From Streptomyces sp. ISL-36 (lineage in GTDB: Bacteria; Actinomycetota; Actinomycetes; Streptomycetales; Streptomycetaceae), in NCBI RefSeq assembly GCF_018614205.1, contig NZ_JAGGOS010000042.1, forward strand, positions 62,001 through 126,000: 64,000 nt of DNA, given 5' to 3'. How positions within the stretch are numbered: position 1 is the first letter of the stretch; each line of letters opens with the position of its first letter. The notes below the pieces were generated by a model. That model was given only the letters and a program-made list of their open reading frames with translations. It was not told where the DNA came from and ran no database searches. Of the stretch, positions 62,389-64,000 are shown one piece after another. The position numbers and the translations under genes were made by a program.

Positions 62389-63207
62389 TCAGACTACGGC
62401 GGAGTGCACTCTCACGAGGGCGGCCGACTCCTCGGCATCCAGTTCGATGCCGAACACCTCGGAGAGCGTCCGGATCAACTCCCCCGGCCCCACTGTGCGT
62501 TCTTCCGTCGTTCCGTCCGTCCGGACCGTCGTCAGCAGATCGCGGATCAGCGCCCTGCGGACACCGGCTCCAGGCTGCTGCGCCACCACCTTGCCGACGA
62601 AGCTGGACCGCGGATGGCTGGAGCTGTAGTGGTTCATGACGGTGAAGTCACCCGGATAAAGAGTCTGTGGAGAGAAGGCGTACAGGTCCTGCCACCCCTC
62701 GGGGCGCAGCGAGCGCAGGACGTGGATGCCCTCATCCTCCGTTCCGATCCCGAAGGTCCAGCCTCCCTGCTCGACCCGGACCCCTTCGCGCAACGGAACG
62801 GGCTCCAGCAGGCCTTGCTGGCCGAACCCGGTGTCGGCGAGCCACTCCCGGCCGTCGACGGTGACGACGAGCACTGCGTGGGTCACCGGCAGTAACGCGT
62901 CCCCGCGCGTACGGTTCCTCGCCCCGCGGCCGGCCACCTGGAAGCCGAGCCGCTCCAGAACCGCGGCGAACAGCGAGTTCTGCTCGTAGCAGTAGCCTCC
63001 CCGCCGGCCGCCCACCAGCTTGGCCTGCAGGCTCTTGACGTCGAGCGCCACCACCCGCCCCAGCGCGACGTCGAGGTTCTCGAACGGAATGGCCCGGATG
63101 TGCGCCCGGTGCAACGCACTCAACGTACGGACAGTGGGAGCGAGTTCCCCCTCGTACCCGATCCGCTCCAGGTACGCGTCCAGATCCAGCTCGTCACCGC
63201 TCCACAT
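62389..63207 (-). CDS. arylamine N-acetyltransferase (TTA codon)
   Basis: This 272-residue enzyme transfers acetyl from acetyl-CoA to aromatic amines or hydrazines; in actinomycetes relatives also act in natural-product assembly (amide synthases). The catalytic triad is complete: Cys73 (GGYCYEQN), His110 (VTHAVLVV), Asp125 (WLADTGFG). The start is ATG 63207 with GGGGGAGAG upstream; a frame extending to 63270 lacks a site. Leu105 is a TTA codon (62893-62895), so translation should need bldA. It probably forms a unit with the YdbC-like gene. Confidence 0.93.
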   Translation of the reverse strand: MWSGDELDLDAYLERIGYEGELAPTVRTLSALHRAHIRAIPFENLDVALGRVVALDVKSLQAKLVGGRRGGYCYEQNSLFAAVLERLGFQVAGRGARNRTRGDALLPVTHAVLVVTVDGREWLADTGFGQQGLLEPVPLREGVRVEQGGWTFGIGTEDEGIHVLRSLRPEGWQDLYAFSPQTLYPGDFTVMNHYSSSHPRSSFVGKVVAQQPGAGVRRALIRDLLTTVRTDGTTEERTVGPGELIRTLSEVFGIELDAEESAALVRVHSAVV

Positions 63208-63380
63208 GCTCTCCCCCTCGTTCCGGATGCGCGACCGGTCCAATGATCGCAACGAGCCGTACGACGTCACACACCGCCCGCCCCGGGAGACCGGCGCATG
63301 ACACCATGAACAACCTGCTCGGGAACGCGGGCAGTTGACCGGACCAGCGGTGCGCTTCGTAGGCGGAGAGGGGAATCACG

Positions 63381-63911
63381 GTGAGCGGACTCAACAAGGG
63401 GGTCGGCAAGGTCGAGGTCACGCTCAAGTGGGACCCCAGCCCGGCCGGCTCCCCGCCGCACGACCTGGACCTCATCGCCGGGGTCTACACGGCGGACGAT
63501 CCCTACGGTGCGGCGGCCTATCTGGTGCACTTCGGCAGCCGCTCCCCCGACGGCACGATCACACTCAACCGGGACAGTCGTACGGGGCAGGGTTTCGGTT
63601 ACGACGAGGCGATGACGCTGGAGCTGGACCGGCTGGCGCCCCGCTACGCGCGCGTGGTGGTGGGTGTGGCCATACAACAGGGCGGCGGCCGGCTCACCTT
63701 CGGCGCCGTCGCCAACACCGGTGTACGGATCCGCGAGGGCTACACGGACCTGGCCACCCACGACTTCGCCTATGCCGCCGACGCCACGGCGGCGACGATC
63801 GCGGAGTTCACCCGGGACGGCACCGACGGCTGGTCCTACCGCGCGCTTCGGCGCGGGTTCGATGCCGACCCGCAGACCTTCACGACGGTGATGGGCGCCC
63901 CGCCGGCCTGA
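63381..63911 (+). CDS. TerD family protein
   Basis: This is a 176-residue single TerD (stress/tellurite-resistance) domain protein, cytoplasmic. Typical features are LNKGVGKVEVTLKWDPS, the calcium-ligand acidic loop HDLDLIAGVY, GSRSPDGTITLNRD and GFGYDEAMTLELDRL. It has the normal length but is not part of a full ter operon here. The start is GTG with GGAGAGG upstream. A terminator follows at the end of the window. Confidence 0.9.
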   Translation: MSGLNKGVGKVEVTLKWDPSPAGSPPHDLDLIAGVYTADDPYGAAAYLVHFGSRSPDGTITLNRDSRTGQGFGYDEAMTLELDRLAPRYARVVVGVAIQQGGGRLTFGAVANTGVRIREGYTDLATHDFAYAADATAATIAEFTRDGTDGWSYRALRRGFDADPQTFTTVMGAPPA

Positions 63912-63963
63912 TCCCCGCCCGCCTGCCCCAGGCCGCCCCGACTTCCACGGACGGCCTACATGA

Positions 63964-63997
63964 GTGAGGGGACCGGCCTCCCGGCCGGTCCCCTCAC
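63964..63997. terminator. terminator after the TerD gene
   Basis: GTGAGGGGACCGGCC (63964-63978) pairs perfectly with 63983-63997 around a four-base loop. Confidence 0.85.
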
Positions 63998-64000
63998 TTC

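Noticed and set aside
1..64000. tRNA, rRNA, insertion sequences, prophage or integrative element
   Set aside because: No clover-leaf sequence, transposase, integrase or attachment-site repeat was seen in reading the window.

Overview
The window is a stretch of Streptomyces chromosome. It is very GC-rich, has strongly third-position-GC codon use, and carries genes diagnostic of the genus: the principal sigma factor hrdB beside the sporulation regulator whiH, the cell-division protein sepH, a DasR operator in front of ptsH, and the topoisomerase IV genes parC and parE. From memory, this gene content and order match the conserved core region of S. coelicolor around hrdB and whiH, read in the opposite numbering direction. 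I see no insertion sequence, integrase, prophage, CRISPR array, rRNA or tRNA gene.

Layout. 0-9.7 kb: a small hypothetical gene, hemH (ferrochelatase) with an inositol-monophosphatase-like gene, an MFS exporter overlapping a lactone-oxidase-type flavoenzyme, a membrane protein gene with an apparent single-base frameshift, sepH, a rhodanese and a double-VOC protein. 9.7-15 kb: a minus-strand surface-glycan set (YfhO-type membrane protein, GT2 glycosyltransferase, polysialyltransferase-family protein). 15-22 kb: tdk, a phosphodiesterase, DUF5998, a giant GNAT/acyl-CoA-synthetase fusion, ptsH and a GntR regulator. 22-29 kb: a secreted M23 peptidase behind a c-di-AMP riboswitch, an M16 peptidase pair and parC. 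29-39 kb: a CobW-type metallochaperone, a CitAB-like two-component system, a DUF485/acetate-type symporter pair, a NarL-type two-component system and parE. 39-46 kb: DUF7455, a trypsin-like protease, hrdB, whiH and a fused ABC transporter. 46-59 kb: an NrtR-like Nudix protein, a glycogen-debranching-like enzyme, DUF4192, a RecQ with a phosphoribosyltransferase-like tail, two hypotheticals, rnhB, a large membrane protein, an ADP-ribosylglycohydrolase and a histidine phosphatase. 59-64 kb: an ABC-F gene divergent from a TetR regulator, a YdbC-like monooxygenase fold, an arylamine N-acetyltransferase and a TerD protein.

How the genes work together. Several sets are translationally coupled by overlapping stop and start codons: MFS/flavoenzyme, the M16 pair, CitA/CitB, DUF485/symporter, the NarL-type pair and DUF5998/phosphodiesterase. 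The genes encoding both topoisomerase IV subunits flank an 8 kb block of signalling and transport genes. The 59-63 kb end looks accessory: its ABC-F and N-acetyltransferase genes carry the only two in-frame TTA codons I could find in the window, so their translation should depend on the developmental tRNA bldA.

A recurring oddity is short tandem repeats at gene ends or in linkers. They occur after the rhodanese, CitB, polysialyltransferase and ptsH genes, and inside the IMPase, GNAT/ACS, NarL regulator and TetR genes. This suggests active minisatellite slippage in this lineage. Start codons below were chosen by Shine-Dalgarno position and family alignment from memory; no search was run.
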